Shown piece by piece: positions 21,840 to 34,674 of a stretch of 64,000 nucleotides of DNA. How positions within the stretch are numbered: position 1 is the stretch's first letter; each line of letters opens with the position of its first letter. The notes beneath the pieces were generated by a model. The model did not search any database. It was not told where the DNA came from and saw nothing but the letters and a program-made list of their open reading frames with translations. Position numbers and translations under genes: made by a program. Origin of the DNA: Sodiomyces alkalinus F11. Lineage: Eukaryota > Ascomycota > Sordariomycetes > Glomerellales > Plectosphaerellaceae. The stretch is from the NCBI RefSeq assembly GCF_003711515.1, contig NW_021167080.1, forward strand, positions 5,970,346-6,034,345, given 5' to 3'.

Positions 21840-23330
21840 CTATAACCAATAACCCACTAGCCATAAAGCTAACCATAATAACGCCCCTAACGCCCCTAAC
21901 GCCCCCCCTAAAGCCCCTATAACTATAAAGGGTCTTAGGGAGGTAGATATAGGTAATACCTCTGAAAATATAGAGGATTTAACCCTTACTACGCCTCTGA
22001 ATTCGAAAAGGCACCTTAGCCCTTCCACACCTACCTCTAGACGGTTTTCTAGGACCCGAATCGAATCCCCCTCGGACTCGGAAGCCGAAGGCGCTTTCGA
22101 AACGCCCTTTAGGGGCCCCCCTGCTTCTAGGGCCCCCCCTGCCGAAAACCCGAGCCTTTTAGGCTCTAAATAGGCTAAAAAGACGCCCGGAATAGCTAAA
22201 GCCCCTAAAGAAACCTCGGCTAAGCCCTAGAAGTCGATTAGTTTGGCTAGTAAGGTATAGGCTAAGGAATCACTCTAATAGGCTCTTTAGCTACTTTAAT
22301 AGGCCTATACCCTCGACCCTTCCCCCCAGATTAAAGCCCTATCCGTAGGGCTTAAATCTACTATCGACGGAGCTCTAGAAGCCCCCTAGCCTCCTATACT
22401 CGAATAGAAGGTCGACGAACTAGCCTAGGCAGTTTATAGGCTTACAGAATAGCCTAAACCCCTTTATAGCGAGGCTATAAAGGGGAAAAAAGGCCCTATA
22501 GCACCCCTCCCTATAGACCCTAAAAAGGTTCTTAAGATTGTCCTCTAACCTACGGTAGGGGCAGCGATTCCTAGGGATAACTTCGACCCCCTCGCGCTTC
22601 GGAATAAGCTTAATAAGGCCCTAAAATTCCCTGCAGTTACGGCTATTAGCCGGTCGACTAACGGGAACCTTATTATAACCCCGGGGCCGAAATACAGCGT
22701 TTAATAGCTCCTAGACTCGCAGAATTAGTGGTTTAAAGAGCTAAACCTCCCCCTCCAGCCCCCCTAGCCTATAGGCGACTAGTTTAAGCTTATTATTAAA
22801 TAGGTGCCTTCTAGAGCCTTTAGGGCTAGGGGTAGCGATACCCCCCCACCCGATCCGTCTATACCGCCGTAAAAGGCCCTAAGCCGAAGCCTATAATAGG
22901 GCCTAGGCCTATAGGACCTAGCTACTGAAATCGGCACCTTTAACCCTATTAGGGTAGTAGGAAAGCCTCGGTGGCTAGGGGTTCTAAACGCGTTTTACGG
23001 TATAGTGGTTATTTCTATACTCTCTACTAAAGAATAGAAGTACTGCCTAAAACAGGGGCTTTATATAGCCGGCCAGCGGCTAAAGGTCTATAAATATAGG
23101 CCTATAACCCCTAGAACCCAGTACTCTAACTGCTAGAAATTCGGGTATACCCGAGAAACCTATAAAGGCCTAGTTTCCTGCCCTATCTATGCCGTTAAAG
23201 GCCACGGGGAGGAATACCACTACTATAACGAGTATAAAGAATACGGAGACTACGAGTATAAGACCTATAAGTGCTATAACTATATGGGGGATTACCCCCC
23301 TTTTTGCAGAGACTACGAGGTCTTTTAAGC
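21840..23330 (+). pseudogene. LINE ORF1 remnant (zinc-knuckle nucleic-acid-binding protein)
   Basis: Read through RIP stops, the frame is Pro/Lys/Ala-rich at first (APNAPPKAP-like blocks near 21880-22100) and ends with Cys/Tyr-rich stretches near 23120-23330, such as YKCYNYMGDYPPFCRD. These correspond to CCHC knuckles in which His became Tyr through CAC to TAC changes. ORF1 proteins of LINEs coat the element RNA. Confidence 0.7.
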
Positions 23331-23339
23331 TATAAAACC

Positions 23340-26300
23340 CTAAATTCCATAAATAAAGGGCCTTTTAGTTCGAAAAATATCCGGTTTATTTAATATAATA
23401 TCGATAAATAGGTCCCGGCGTAAGAGGCTATCCTAGAATAGGCCTTAGAGACTTCGGCTGATATAGTCCTTATTTAGGAACTAGCCTACGTCTCAATACT
23501 AGAGGGGTGGTTTATCCGAAACCACCCTGCTTTCTATACCGTTACGCCTATATCCTAAAAAGCCCAGTTCTTCCCTATTAAGCCTAGGGTCCTTACTTAT
23601 ATAAGAAAGGGCTCTAGTATCGATTTTTCACACCACGAAGACCTTCTAGACAATATAGACGCGTAGATTATGGAGGTTTATTATCCATAAACCTTTTATA
23701 TTCTACACGTCTATAATTAGATAGAATAGGACCCTAAAACGATAGGCCGAGGGCGGCCCCCTAGCCCTACCCCTTCTACCTCTTCCACTTCTTCTTCTTC
23801 TTCTTCTTTCCCCTCCTTTTTAGGCCCTAGAAGCCGGCTCTAGACCGAGGATCGAGTGCTATAGGGCCTATAGATCCCTAAGCCTACCCTTATTATAGGG
23901 GACTTTAACAGAAACCACTAGTAGTGGAACGGAGCTGCTACTAACCAGGCTTCTATTAGGGCCCAGGCTCTAGTAGACTGGTTAGATAGCCTTAGAGCTA
24001 TCTATTTAGTGGATTCTGAAGAGGTTAACCTAAACGGGGGGACCTTTTTTAGGTCTAATCTTCGTTAAGAGTCGGTTATAGACCTAGCCTTTTACACGCC
24101 CGGCTTCGATTATCTCCACTTCGATAAATAGGAATATATCGAAAACACTACCTCTTTACACCGCGCTATCCTCCTTTCGGCTACTATCTTAGACTCTAAA
24201 GGTCCTATAAATAGGTCCCTCCCGCCGGCTTATAACTATAAGCTAGCAGATTAGGACCTGCTTTCTAGTACCCTAAAGAGCCTAGACCCTAGCCTCGACC
24301 AGGATATCTAATAGGCTATTAACGCCTCGGACTAGGATTCTTTAGGCCGCTGCCTTTAGGATACTAATACCCTAGCGCTTAAGGCTTTAGTGCCTAAGCT
24401 CCGGGTAGTAGGGCATTTGAAGCTGTGGTGGACTAAAGAGCTAAAAGCCCTGCGAAAAACAGCTAATAGGGCTTTTAGGGCTTTTCGAAAGGCAAAAAAG
24501 GGGGCCTCGGCCACCCAGGCGCCTTTAGAAGCCTCCTAGAAAAAAGCTCGAAACGCCTACTACCGGGCGGTTAAAACAGCGAAAAACGACCACTAAGAAG
24601 CCTTCCTAGCCCACGCCGAAGGCCCTGGAATCTTTAAGGCCTATAACTATACGAAAAGCGGCCTTAGTACGAAAATCCCACCGATTTAAACGCCTACGAA
24701 GTAGAAGGCCTACGCCTTCGAAGATAAATACAACGCCCTACTTCAGACCCTTTTTCCTATACCCTCCGCCACCGACGCCCCCGAAGCCCCTGTATTTATA
24801 GGCCCTTTAGGGGACCTAGGCCCCTCTTACCCTTCTACCGGCCCCTAGAGCCTGACTAGATTACGTAGTAAGGGCCTTAGAAGACCGTGGGAGTGGCCTA
24901 GCCTTTAGACTACCAAACTATAACGCGCTATATTTGGTGCTGCTAAGGGGAAAGCCCTAGGGCCTGATAGGATTAGTCTAAAGCCGATCTAGCAGGCCTA
25001 TAAGGTTATCCCCGGGTTCTTTTTAAAAGCCTATATAGCAATGTTTATAGCAGGCTACCACCCTACCTGCTGGAAAGAAGCCTTAGGGGTCGTTTTACCG
25101 AAGCCGGGAAAGAAGGACTATTCTAATCCTAAGTCTTATAGGATTATAGCCCTTCTAAACTGCCTAGGTAAAGTCCTCGAAAGGGGTATAACTGCTAGGC
25201 TTAGCTTTATAGCTAATACCCGCGACGACCTTTTACACTCTAGTTAAATAGGGGGTAGAAAATAACGCTCTACTATCGATATAGCCCTCCTCCTCCTCCA
25301 CTATATCGAAAAACAGCGTAAATCACGCTAAAATCCTGTGATTTCTACGCTGTTTTTAGATATTAAAGAAGCCTTTGATCACGTCGCCCGTCCCTAGCTA
25401 CTTAGGTCCCTTTAGGAACTCTAACTATCCTCGAACCTAGTTAAATAGGTAGCCTCTTTTACAGAAAATAGGCGAATCTAACTAGCTTTCGAGGGGCAGG
25501 TCTGGTAGCCTACCCCCCTAAATATAAGGGTTCTATAAGGCTCCCCGGTTTCCCTTATCCTTTTCCCGATTTATATTAGGAAGGTTATAACGGGACCGGA
25601 TTTTTAGGGTCTTTAGTTATCCTATATCGATGATTTTTAGCTATCTATAGCGTCTACGTCGATTAGAAAAAACTATAAAACCCTAGAAAAAGCCGTAGCC
25701 TCCCTTTTCGACGCAGTAAAAGTTAACTAAGTCCTTTTCGACCCTGAAAAAACAGAGCTTATTCACTTCTACCGAAAACGCTTTATAGAAGATACTCCGG
25801 TTATTATAGGGGGGCACCTAGTTAAACTAGCGCTGGGTGCTATTAGGTGGCTTAGGGTCTAGTTTAATCCGAAGCTATCCTTTAAACCCTATGTCGAAAA
25901 ACGCCTAAACTTAGCTTTAGGAGCCCTAAACAGACTATATAGGCTAGCTAGCTCGTAGAGGGGCCTTTCTTTTAAGGCTCTACGGTAGCTATATATAGCC
26001 TGTATAGCCTCCTTAGCTGATTTCGGCTCGTAGCTCTAGTAGGACCTAAAATCACTGAAAAAATACCTAATAGACCGCCTAGAACGCCTATAGTATAGCG
26101 CTTTAGTTAGGGTATTAGGGGCTTTTAGAGGGGCCCCCTTACGATCTCTAGAACTCGAAGCAGCAGTCCCCCCGGCAGCGGTTTAGTTAACTAGGTCTAA
26201 TAGACTCTATGCCTTTCGGGCCTTAAAGTGTCTACTAAACCACCCTATTAAACGCCAGCTTTATACTAGCGTTCAAAGGTAGCCAGGGGACAAAAATCAG

Positions 26301-27600
26301 GAAAACCTCGCCCTTCTCTAGAACCTATAGCCTAGTATATAGCTATATAGGCTAGGCCTAGAAATAGTGACTTTAGTAGGTTAGTCTTAGAATATCGAGG
26401 GTCCTTCGGCTAGGTGGGAGCCCCCCTGGGCCTCGGAACCTATAGCGGACCTAAGACCCTTTTTCCCCTTTAAGGACCGGTCTAAAATAGATACCGACCC
26501 TGGCCCTGATACCCCCGATCAGAAAATAGCCCACCTCGAAGCCCTAGCCGAAATTCAGTAAGGCCTAGGGGAATAGGCTGCTATTTTCTATACCGACGGG
26601 TCTTTAGGCCACCTTACTAGACCCCCTAGAGGGCCTTTATAGGCTGTAGCCGCTATTGAAATAGTGGACTAATACTGGAAGGCCCTGTAAAGCTATAGGC
26701 TTTAACCTAGGGGCCGCTGCCGAAGTCGCGGACGCTGAATTATACGCTATTCTTTAGGCCCTTTACGCTGCCCTAGAGTAGACGCCTAGGCCCCTGGAGT
26801 GCTATATTTTTAGTGATTCTTAGGCGGCTATTTAGAAGCCTTAGCGCACCTTATAGTGGGCTATAGAAGCTAAAAGCCTTATTTCACGCCTTAAATAACT
26901 AGGCATTTCGGTATCTATCTAGTAGTGCCCCTCGTATATAGGGATAGAAGGGAACGAGCTAACGGATAAAGTGGCTAAAAGGGTATTAAACCCCGAAAAA
27001 GCTACTAAATCCGTTAGCTTAGTTACCCTTAGCTACCTAAAACGCCGGGTAAATAAAGCTCTTATTTAAGACTAGATGACTCTATAGAATCACGAAGAGG
27101 AGGAAAAGAAGAGAGGTTAATCGGTTTAATTAGGCCGCCTATATAGGCGACTAGTCCGTGATAACCTCCGCTTCTCCCGAAAGCCACTACTAATATAATA
27201 ATATGCCTGACCGGTAAATCCCTAGCCAGCTAGTACTATAGGACCTATAAGCCAGACTTTTCTCGAGGGGTGACCTTTAGGTATAGAAAATACGGTGTAA
27301 TAAAGATATCCTGTCTAAGCTAAGGGGGCGCGCCCCCGGGACTTAAGTATCTATAGGTAAACCCCGTGGAATCCTCGGCTTTTACGTATAGAAACCCGGG
27401 GGATTCCCCGGTATTCACTAATCGTACCCTAGAGAAGCTATAGTATACCTTAAATGTACCTATAGCGTACCTTATAGGTGCTATAGTATAAGCTATAGTA
27501 TTATTAGGGTACCCCGTGGTACGCCCTGGTGTTCCTGGTAGAATCTAGGGCGTATTATATAAGGCCCTAGGTGGGTAAAATCGGCTTTTATGCAGTTAAA
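23340..27600 (+). pseudogene. LINE ORF2 remnant (endonuclease, reverse transcriptase, RNase H)
   Basis: The endonuclease strand GDFNRNH lies at about 23899-23920, the reverse transcriptase finger WKEALGVVLPKPGKKDY at 25070-25120, the catalytic YIDDF at 25622-25636, and the RNase H strand FYTDGSLG near 26587-26610. TAG and TAA codons occur many times per kilobase at Gln and Trp positions, so no protein can be made. The frame order matches a single ancestral ORF2. Confidence 0.82.
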
Positions 27601-28071
27601 AACCGGCTTCGGATACCTAAAAACCCACTAAAAAGGGCCTAAAACTACGCTAACGACCGCTATTCCTATCCCGGCTCCCCTATACAGGATACAGCACACC
27701 TTATTCTTTTATACCCTTTTTATAAAGAAGAACGAAGAGCCCTGTGGGAAGCCCTAGTAGGCCTACCGCTATGTCTGCCGCTATTATTTAGTACTAAAAA
27801 AGAAATACAGGCCTTATAGGCCTACCTTTTAGCTACTAAAATAGCCTCGGCAGAGTAGTATAGGGCGCAAACCACGATTCCTACGGTCTAGTTATATCAC
27901 TTTGGTTTTTTACCTATTAGGTTTTATTAGGCAGATTATTACGGAGGATTTCCTTTGTGTAGTACGCTCTATTTTACTGTACCTAGCTTCTTATAGACTC
28001 TAGCCCTTAGGGCGATAGGCGCCGCGCTATAGCTTTAGGGCTGTATGCGCGTAATGAATTAAAAAAAAAAT

Positions 28072-28082
28072 TATTGAACGGT
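28072..28082. repeat. LINE target-site duplication, right copy
   Basis: TATTGAACGGT follows the LINE 3' end and matches 21547-21557 without mismatch. Confidence 0.9.
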
Positions 28083-28101
28083 GAGGGCAATGGCCAGGAG
28101 G

Positions 28102-28143
28102 GAGAAATGCTCGGTGAGAAATGCTCGGTGAGAAATGCTCGGT
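28102..28143. repeat. Tandem 14-bp repeat, three copies
   Basis: GAGAAATGCTCGGT is repeated three times without change, 20 bp beyond the LINE target duplication. Confidence 0.95.
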
Positions 28144-28428
28144 GAGAACACAGGACAGCGGGGCGGCGTTATGCTTTTCCGCGCCGATTGTGAACATCTC
28201 TCTCCAAACTCAGTACCATCGGTCAGTACGTTGTACGTAGGTAATTACAAACTAGGGGTCATTGCTAACCGTACATCTTTCAACCGTCTTATAACTTTCC
28301 AGCCATTCGGAGCATCTGCACTGATCTTAATACAGTTCTCCGGGCCACTGCCATATTCCCATTTTATCACACAAGCATTTTGAGAGAGGGAGTCCAACAA
28401 AAGCGGGCTGAAACTTGAACCCTCCAAA

Positions 28429-29242
28429 ATGCCTTTTGTCACATCACCTTCTGTCCCAGCTCGGCATGAGAATCACAACAGGGGCAATGGTGCATTCGCC
28501 TTGTCCGCGTCCTCATCCACATTTGCATCATTCGAGAGACCCATCCCTAGACCCCCCAGGTCCCCGGGCGCGGCGGGGGAGATTTGCAAGCGGAATCGCC
28601 GGCGTGCCTATCTCGAACAGCGCCCCGACTACTTTGACAATTCTGAACATGAACTAGCTGGTAGGAGTCATTGCGTCGGGAACCGGGCACCAAAGCGATC
28701 TAAGTCCTCACACTCTTCCTACAGCTCCTCTGCTCTATGACTCTCTGATTCGCACGTTTCAGACGCCTGCTGAAAGGGAGGCCGAGGGCAAACGTAAAGG
28801 GTACTCCGGCGTCCTCGAAGCAGATCTCCTTCGAGGAGAGGCGAGGCTAGCTAAGCTTGCAAGCGAACCGAACGAGGAGACGGGTCCGAGCCAGAACGAC
28901 AGGACGGCGTCGTCGCCGGACAGTGCAGACGTTCTGGAATCCAATGCGAGGCCGAATCGCGCCAGCAGCGCCTTCGACCCCGACCTTCCCACTCCGCACT
29001 CCAAGGAGGAGGCGAAAAGCAGATGGATCGAGTTCCTCACGGACCGATTCGTCCACGGGCAGGACGATGACTTCAATTACGATGCTGTCGACTTGGACGA
29101 CAGCTATGATGTCCTGGAACGCCGCGACGCCGAGGATGCCTGGTTTGAGGAGGAACAGCCCAGGTGGGCCAGTGAGCCTGAAGACGACGAAGAGTATCCT
29201 CGTGCCGTGAAGATGGGGGAGACGGGCATCCAGGACTTTTGA
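28429..29242 (+). CDS. CCDC97-like conserved acidic protein
   Basis: Two exons, 28429-28660 and 28725-29242, join in phase across a 64-bp intron (GTAGGA to CTACAG) and give 249 residues. The joint restores a conserved run: RRRAYLEQRPDYFDNSEHEL, then APLLYDSLIRTF. The C-terminal part has EEAKSRWIEFLTDRFVHGQD, FNYDAVDLDD and an acidic end. These are features of the CCDC97 family (coiled-coil domain-containing protein 97), which is linked in the literature to the U2 SF3b spliceosome complex. The ATG at 28429 has a favourable AAA context. The first 50 residues are Ser/Pro-rich and probably disordered. The function in fungi is uncertain. The LINE ends only about 360 bp upstream. Confidence 0.75.
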
Positions 29243-30092
29243 GGCGGCTTCTGGGGTCTCCGAGCGGTTTGTTACTGTCTATCCCCCGCCCTTCGAGGGG
29301 GGGGAAACCCCCCGACACTAAGAGATTCCCCGCCATTCGTAGGTCAGTACTGCAGCAACAGCGAGATTTACGTCTCGGGTTTGCATTCGAAGGCGAAGTG
29401 ATTTAGCTAGGAGGTGCCTATGTTTGCTGAACTACGGATGCACCTTTGACCTCAGATGAAAAGCACAGACACTAAAAAAACTTCGGGGTATGCTGCAACT
29501 CGGAATCAGGGCTAGTTGGTAATCATTACCAGGCATTAAGTAATTCTTGGAGTTTGAGTTTTATATAGGTACCTGATTTGTACGAAGTATTTGTGTCCGT
29601 AAGGTAGCGGTATTGGGACGACGTAATTATGTACCTGGATACAAACAAGGTGGAAGTTGAACCGGGTCCCGTTATCTTTATCGTTATCGTTATCGTGACA
29701 TGAGCAAAAGTCTCTTTGGGCCTCAGTTCTACAACGTACGCGACCCCACGCGTCGGGCCCGTACGAAGTACACGTACGGATATTACTCCGTGCAGGCACC
29801 ATTCTCTCCACTTCAAATTTCCTCACCTGCTTCTTCCATTATCACCTTTAATACTTTGTATATCTGTATACACCGTACATACACCACACCTCGTCGAGAC
29901 ACCAATTCGTGGCTACAACGCGGAATACAGACTTTACAATAATACCCATCGCATAATTCGTGCTACATTTCTTTCGCGAAGCTCGTCGACCACGCGTCAT
30001 CTCTCTTTCAACTCATGACCTGACAAGACGTTTCACCTCGGCTCTGCCCCAAGGTCCATCCATAACGACTCCTCTCACTTCAGCACGCCACT
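29243..30092. other. Intergenic region between the CCDC97-like and coilin-like genes
   Basis: 850 bp with no conserved frame. It contains the motif GTACGAAGTAC near 29760 and a relative at 29578, and a short CGTTATC/TTATCG microrepeat near 29672-29695. The last 150 bp is pyrimidine-rich, as in fungal promoters and 5' UTRs. Confidence 0.45.
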
Positions 30093-33000
30093 ATGTCCGA
30101 CAATGAGCTGCGGCTACGGCTGGTCATACGCCGCCATGGTCTTCCCGAGGTCAAGCTCGTCTGGACTGCTCCTGCCGACCCGGACTTCACCATCTCCAAG
30201 CTTGTCGCCCAAGTAAACGAGGTCGTCCCTCTTGAGAGTGGAGAATGGGGTCTCGAAGATTATGCAGTCGAGCTGAGGGCTGCCGATGGCTCTACCTTTG
30301 AGTGCCTTCATTTTCAGTCAGTGCCCAAGGTACTAAATAACGATGACCAGGTCATGTATGTTGATACGTTCATCTTCATGCCCCCTTCCTCCCAACCCCC
30401 CAGCCATAGTATTCTGCCTCCGTTTGAACCGGTTCGCTGACGGGTTGCCTCCTTTTAGTATCCGCTCGCTTCTCACCGACGACCTCAAGCGCCGACGCCT
30501 CAGTGGCCGACACCAGATCTCCTTCGATGGCAAACACCTCGTCGACGGCGTAGCCTTTGGCCGGCCTTGGCTTAGACTCCCACGCGACCGTCCCCCTGTT
30601 TCCCTCCCACCTCGAAAACGAGCAAGAATTCTCGACGACGCGGGCGACGATGCTGATCGAGACGAGCATGATGCGAATGAGGAAGATTCTCCGCTCCTGT
30701 TAGAATTTCCCGGGCTGGCAACCTCCTCAGGCCGCGTCCATTCTACCCGACGATCCTCAAAGCGTGTCAGGATTGCTGTGGACTCTGATGACACAGATGT
30801 CAATCGCGATGACTACGAAAGACATAATCATTGGGAACGGGGCCGAGAAAACGTGGAAGACGACGGTGCAGAAGAGTCGGAGGAGGCAGAGGAGGCAGAG
30901 GACGATGAATTCCGTCCCGACAACGAGGACGATTCGGACGGAGATGCTGATCTAGACATCGACCAAGAGGACTTGCTCGACGAGCTACACGACATCCGCG
31001 AGGAAAATGTGGCGCTAGGAGATGAAGCCGCCGACGAAGCCTACTCCATGGACCACCACTTGGAAACCTCAGAGATTGTACATGCTTCCTCTCCGCCTGC
31101 GCGGCCGCTGATGGATCTGGACACTCTCGACAAGATAGCCATTCTGCGAGCTGCTTTCCCAACTGCACCTGTTTCGTTGTGCGAGGAAGCAGTTACCAAG
31201 CACGGTAAGGACATCCAGAGAGCATACCGTCAGCTCAGTGCGGCTCATAGACCCTCCATGGATTTCGGGGACATGCTCGATCATCAATTGTCCGTCACTT
31301 TCAGTAGCTCGGCAAGACAGGTTGTCGATCCCCTGCCTGCCAAGGAGACGCCGAATCGACTGAGCAGCACCAGACGAAAGCCGGCCTCGGCCACACAACC
31401 TGCGAACGTGAAATTCCCACCCCAACATGATAACAAAGAGGCGAGTGACGACGCGGACTCATTATCATCATCATCGTCAGAAACTTCTTCGAGCTCAGAT
31501 ACAGGCTCAATTTCCGGGCTGCAAACTCGCGAGGCCATAAAGCAGCGTTTGCGCAATGCAAATCATGCTGAATCTATGATCTCTCAGCCTAATTCTGGTT
31601 CAGGTCCGGACGACGATGTGGATGGTGATTCCACCTTTAATCCCACACAAGAGAATGAAAATGCCTCGGACGCACTTTCCCGATCTTCAACTTCCTCTCC
31701 AGCCCCCTCCTTGTCTTCGTCTTCTCTTTCGGACTCGACCGATGACGACACGGTCGTGCGACACCCCAGGCAGAAGGAGCACGAGTCCTCTACAGCACCC
31801 GACCTTTCTGAACTCTCGTCTGACGCGAGCACTAGCAGCGAAGAGGAGAGCGAGGAGAGCGACGAAGAGAGTTCCGATGATAGCCAGGAAAGCGAGGACG
31901 ATTCGGACATGAGCTCTGACTCGGAGCCTGAGGAGATGACGAGCAAGTCGATACGAAAGCAGTTTCAAAGCCAGGCGATTACCAAGTCCACCCCAGCCGT
32001 GACAGCGGTCGCAGAAAATACCACAGCCAGCAACCGACCCACGGCTCCTCCTGGAAGCGGTTTACGTAAAACCCAGCGAAGAAACTTGCGACGGAGACTA
32101 GCCAAGAGGTTTGCGTCAGGGACTGGGGAGACCAACACTGTCTCTCAGAAGTTGACCGATGGGCGTGGACAGGGCATACCCGGGGTGGCCTCGTCCGGCG
32201 CGCCCCCGGAATCGCAGCAGGCAAGGCAACAGAAGGAAGCGGAGCTCCTTGCTAGGAAGCAAGCTCTCCTAGCTATGATGGAAGATGACGAGCCGACCAA
32301 CTCTGCGCAAAATCAACAAGACCAACAGCAGGCTTCTCATTCTGTCCTTGTTGAGAAGGCACCGCAGGATCCTGAAACGGTGGCTGAGAGCCAAGGCGAC
32401 GGGACGTCATCTGCCAGGCGGAATCGCGTCAAGGTAGACACGAGTGCTGGCCGCAGGATGCTCTTCGGGGCCTTGGGCCTTCGGAACCCCAAATCTAAGG
32501 CGGAGGAAGATAAGCTGCGAAAGGACCTGATGAAGAATGTTCGGCCGCATGTGAACCTGCGCAATCCCAGCTCCACACTGTCCGCACAAGTAGGCACTAC
32601 AGAGCCTTCGGCTTCCGTCGAGAAAGACTCGATCCGGGAGGATGAAGGCCCAAGAGAGGAATCCGAGGAAGAAGAGGGAGAGGGGGAAGAGGAGCAAGCA
32701 GAAGACCCAGAGGCATGGAGAGAGAAGATCAACTATCGCGCCGTGGAATGTTGCGACGAGGGAATCGAACTCTCGGAGCCGCCATTCCCTTTCGTGCAGC
32801 GATGGGATCCCCAGCAGCATGGAAGTCATTATCATTACGGATCCAACAAGAACGGCAGGGGAGGCAAGCGGAAACGGGCACAGAGGAACTCTGGTCAGTT
32901 CTACCAAGAGGCGAAGAACGGCGGCTCTGTGGCTGCGAAGAAGCAAAGGACGGCCAGCGACTTTGACGAACCAGCCGCTGTAGAAGAACAGCACGATGAA

Positions 33001-34674
33001 ACCGAATACGACGACACAGCCATTCGATACGACGACGAAGAAGACGAAGGAGGGGCAGAAGAGGAAGAAGAGGAAGAGGAAGAGGAACGTCCAGTGCAGT
33101 CAACGATGGCAGCTGAAAGTCAGATGTCTGATATTGACGACCTACCGTCACTTCCGTCAGACCTCTCGACGTTATCGCCTCTCCCACTTGGAGATGCCAA
33201 GCCTGGCATGGTGATCACCTGGAAGGAATGGCTGCTCTCCTCTGCTACCAACTGGCAACCCCAGCTCGCCAACATCGTGGCGGTTGTGGTTAAGGTAGAG
33301 GCCGAGGACGGCACCCGGTTCCGCCTGCTGCTCGCTAAAAGGGACAGAGGAATGGATAGGATTGAGAAGGTGTACGATGAGGAGACCGGCGAGCGTGTGT
33401 ATGACCGGTTCGAGGCGCCTGACACGGAGGATGAAGATGAAGAAGATGGCGATGCGGTCGACGACGGCTATCGGAACAAGGAGTACTCTGAGCTGATGGA
33501 ACCCATGATTGTCCAACAGCCCCTGAAAGACTACGGAGCGCCCGGCGATCGTCATCGTCAGGAGCAGAACAGTCGAACCGAGAGCGTCGTGCCTGACACG
33601 TATCAGGACCAGGATTGTGCGGGAGAGAGGGGCAGCAACGCGAACGGGTCCCCGGCGACGAGCGAGCGTGCTTCCGAGGAGGACGCCACTGGGGCAACCG
33701 CTGGCGCACAGCGAGACGATGATCCGTTCAGATCGTCATCCCCTGTCCCTGTCGACAATACGAGGGCTTCAACTTCAACGCCTTCCAGGTCACGAATCCG
33801 CAGTAGTCCATTCAAAGAGCCGGAGGGAATGTCGGTGATGGTGAACAGCTCTGAACAGGCACCCAGCCCCGGGTCTGGCAGCTCCCCCGACTTGGATGGT
33901 CGCGATCCTGACGATGAGGGCTACATTGGCGGCGAAGATGAGGATATGGAGGTGGACGAGGACACAAAACAGGAGCAACAGCAACAAGAACAGCATCGCG
34001 AAGAGTACCTGGACGACGCTGCAGGCACATCGGAATCTCCTCCCAAGGGTAAGGACATCTTACCATCGGAGGGGGCTAGCAGCATTCACAGTGGCAGGCA
34101 GCCTGACCCGGCGTTTAGCATCGATTTGGGAAATACTTCACCCATGCCGTTCGAGGAAACAGGAGAATATGCCGGGTCGCGGGAGATGACGCCCAAGGCA
34201 GAGCATCTTCCCAAGACTCCCATCAAGCCGTCTCCGGGTCACCCCGAGTCTTCGCCGTTTCCGTCCATCGACGAAATCTGGGCCACAGCTCCGACGTCTA
34301 GAAGCACACAGAGCCCCGTGAAGCGAGGCTCTCTCGACTCGGGTTCGAAAGTGCGAAATAATATGGCCTCTCAGAAAGACAAGGAGTACGATGAAGAAAT
34401 GCGGCGCATTGACGAGATGGATGACGAGGAGGAGGGTGAGGAGGGCGAGGAGGAGGGGGAGGAAGAGGAGGAAGAGGGGAATGGCTCGTCCACAACAACC
34501 AAGAAACAGCTTTTCCCCAATGCGTCGCAACCTGCCAGGTCGTTGCCGAGCAGCCCGCCTCTTCCTCAAAGAAATATCAAAACTGAGCGACTCTCCGGAA
34601 CTCAGGTCGATGCGAAGCCGCGGCAGAGTCCGGGGTTTCAGATACCACCAGGGTCGCAGGTGGTGACCCTTTAG
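30093..34674 (+). CDS. Large acidic nuclear-type protein with coilin-like N-terminal domain
   Basis: Exon 1 (30093-30355) and exon 2 (30459-34674) join across a 103-bp intron with a GTATGT donor and TTTTAG acceptor. Splicing gives the continuous run LHFQSVPKVLNNDDQVI then IRSLLTDDLKRRRL, followed by SGRHQISFDGKHLVDGVAFG. The N-terminal about 170 residues resemble a ubiquitin-like coilin-type fold shared by ascomycete proteins. The middle is low complexity: long Ser, Glu and Asp runs and basic KRKR patches. Near residue 1000 lies a folded, Tudor-like segment (GMVITWKEWLL, RFRLLLAKRD). The call ends at a TAG at 34672, giving about 1492 residues. However, the same frame stays open for 77 more sense codons to a stop at 34906-34908 and encodes a similar acidic-then-basic tail ending GRGWY. 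A nuclear body or chromatin role is inference. Confidence 0.75.

Larger units (their letters stand above)
21558..28071 (+). mobile_element. Full-length RIP-mutated LINE (Tad1-like non-LTR retrotransposon), 6.5 kb
   Basis: The element lies between exact 11-bp target duplications (21547-21557 and 28072-28082) and ends in a run of ten A at 28061-28070. Plus-strand domains in order are an ORF1 zinc-knuckle protein (about 21840-23330), an apurinic-type endonuclease (IIGDFNRNH near 23892-23920), reverse transcriptase (LPKPGKKDYSNPKSYR near 25098-25145; YIDDF box at 25622-25636) and RNase H (FYTDGS near 26587-26604). This order fits fungal Tad1-like LINEs. CpA and TpG are strongly depleted from about 21840 to 27900, while the first 270 bp and the 3' end are not. 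The only long surviving open piece is 25041-25247, inside the reverse transcriptase. Confidence 0.92.

Noticed and set aside
25041..25247. 68-codon frame with clear reverse transcriptase similarity
   Set aside because: It is one uninterrupted piece of the RIP-mutated LINE ORF2 and has stops on both sides.
34672..34674. Programmed stop-codon readthrough in the coilin-like gene
   Set aside because: The stop is TAG followed by TCG and not the TGA-CTA context known for efficient fungal readthrough; kept only as an open possibility in the findings.
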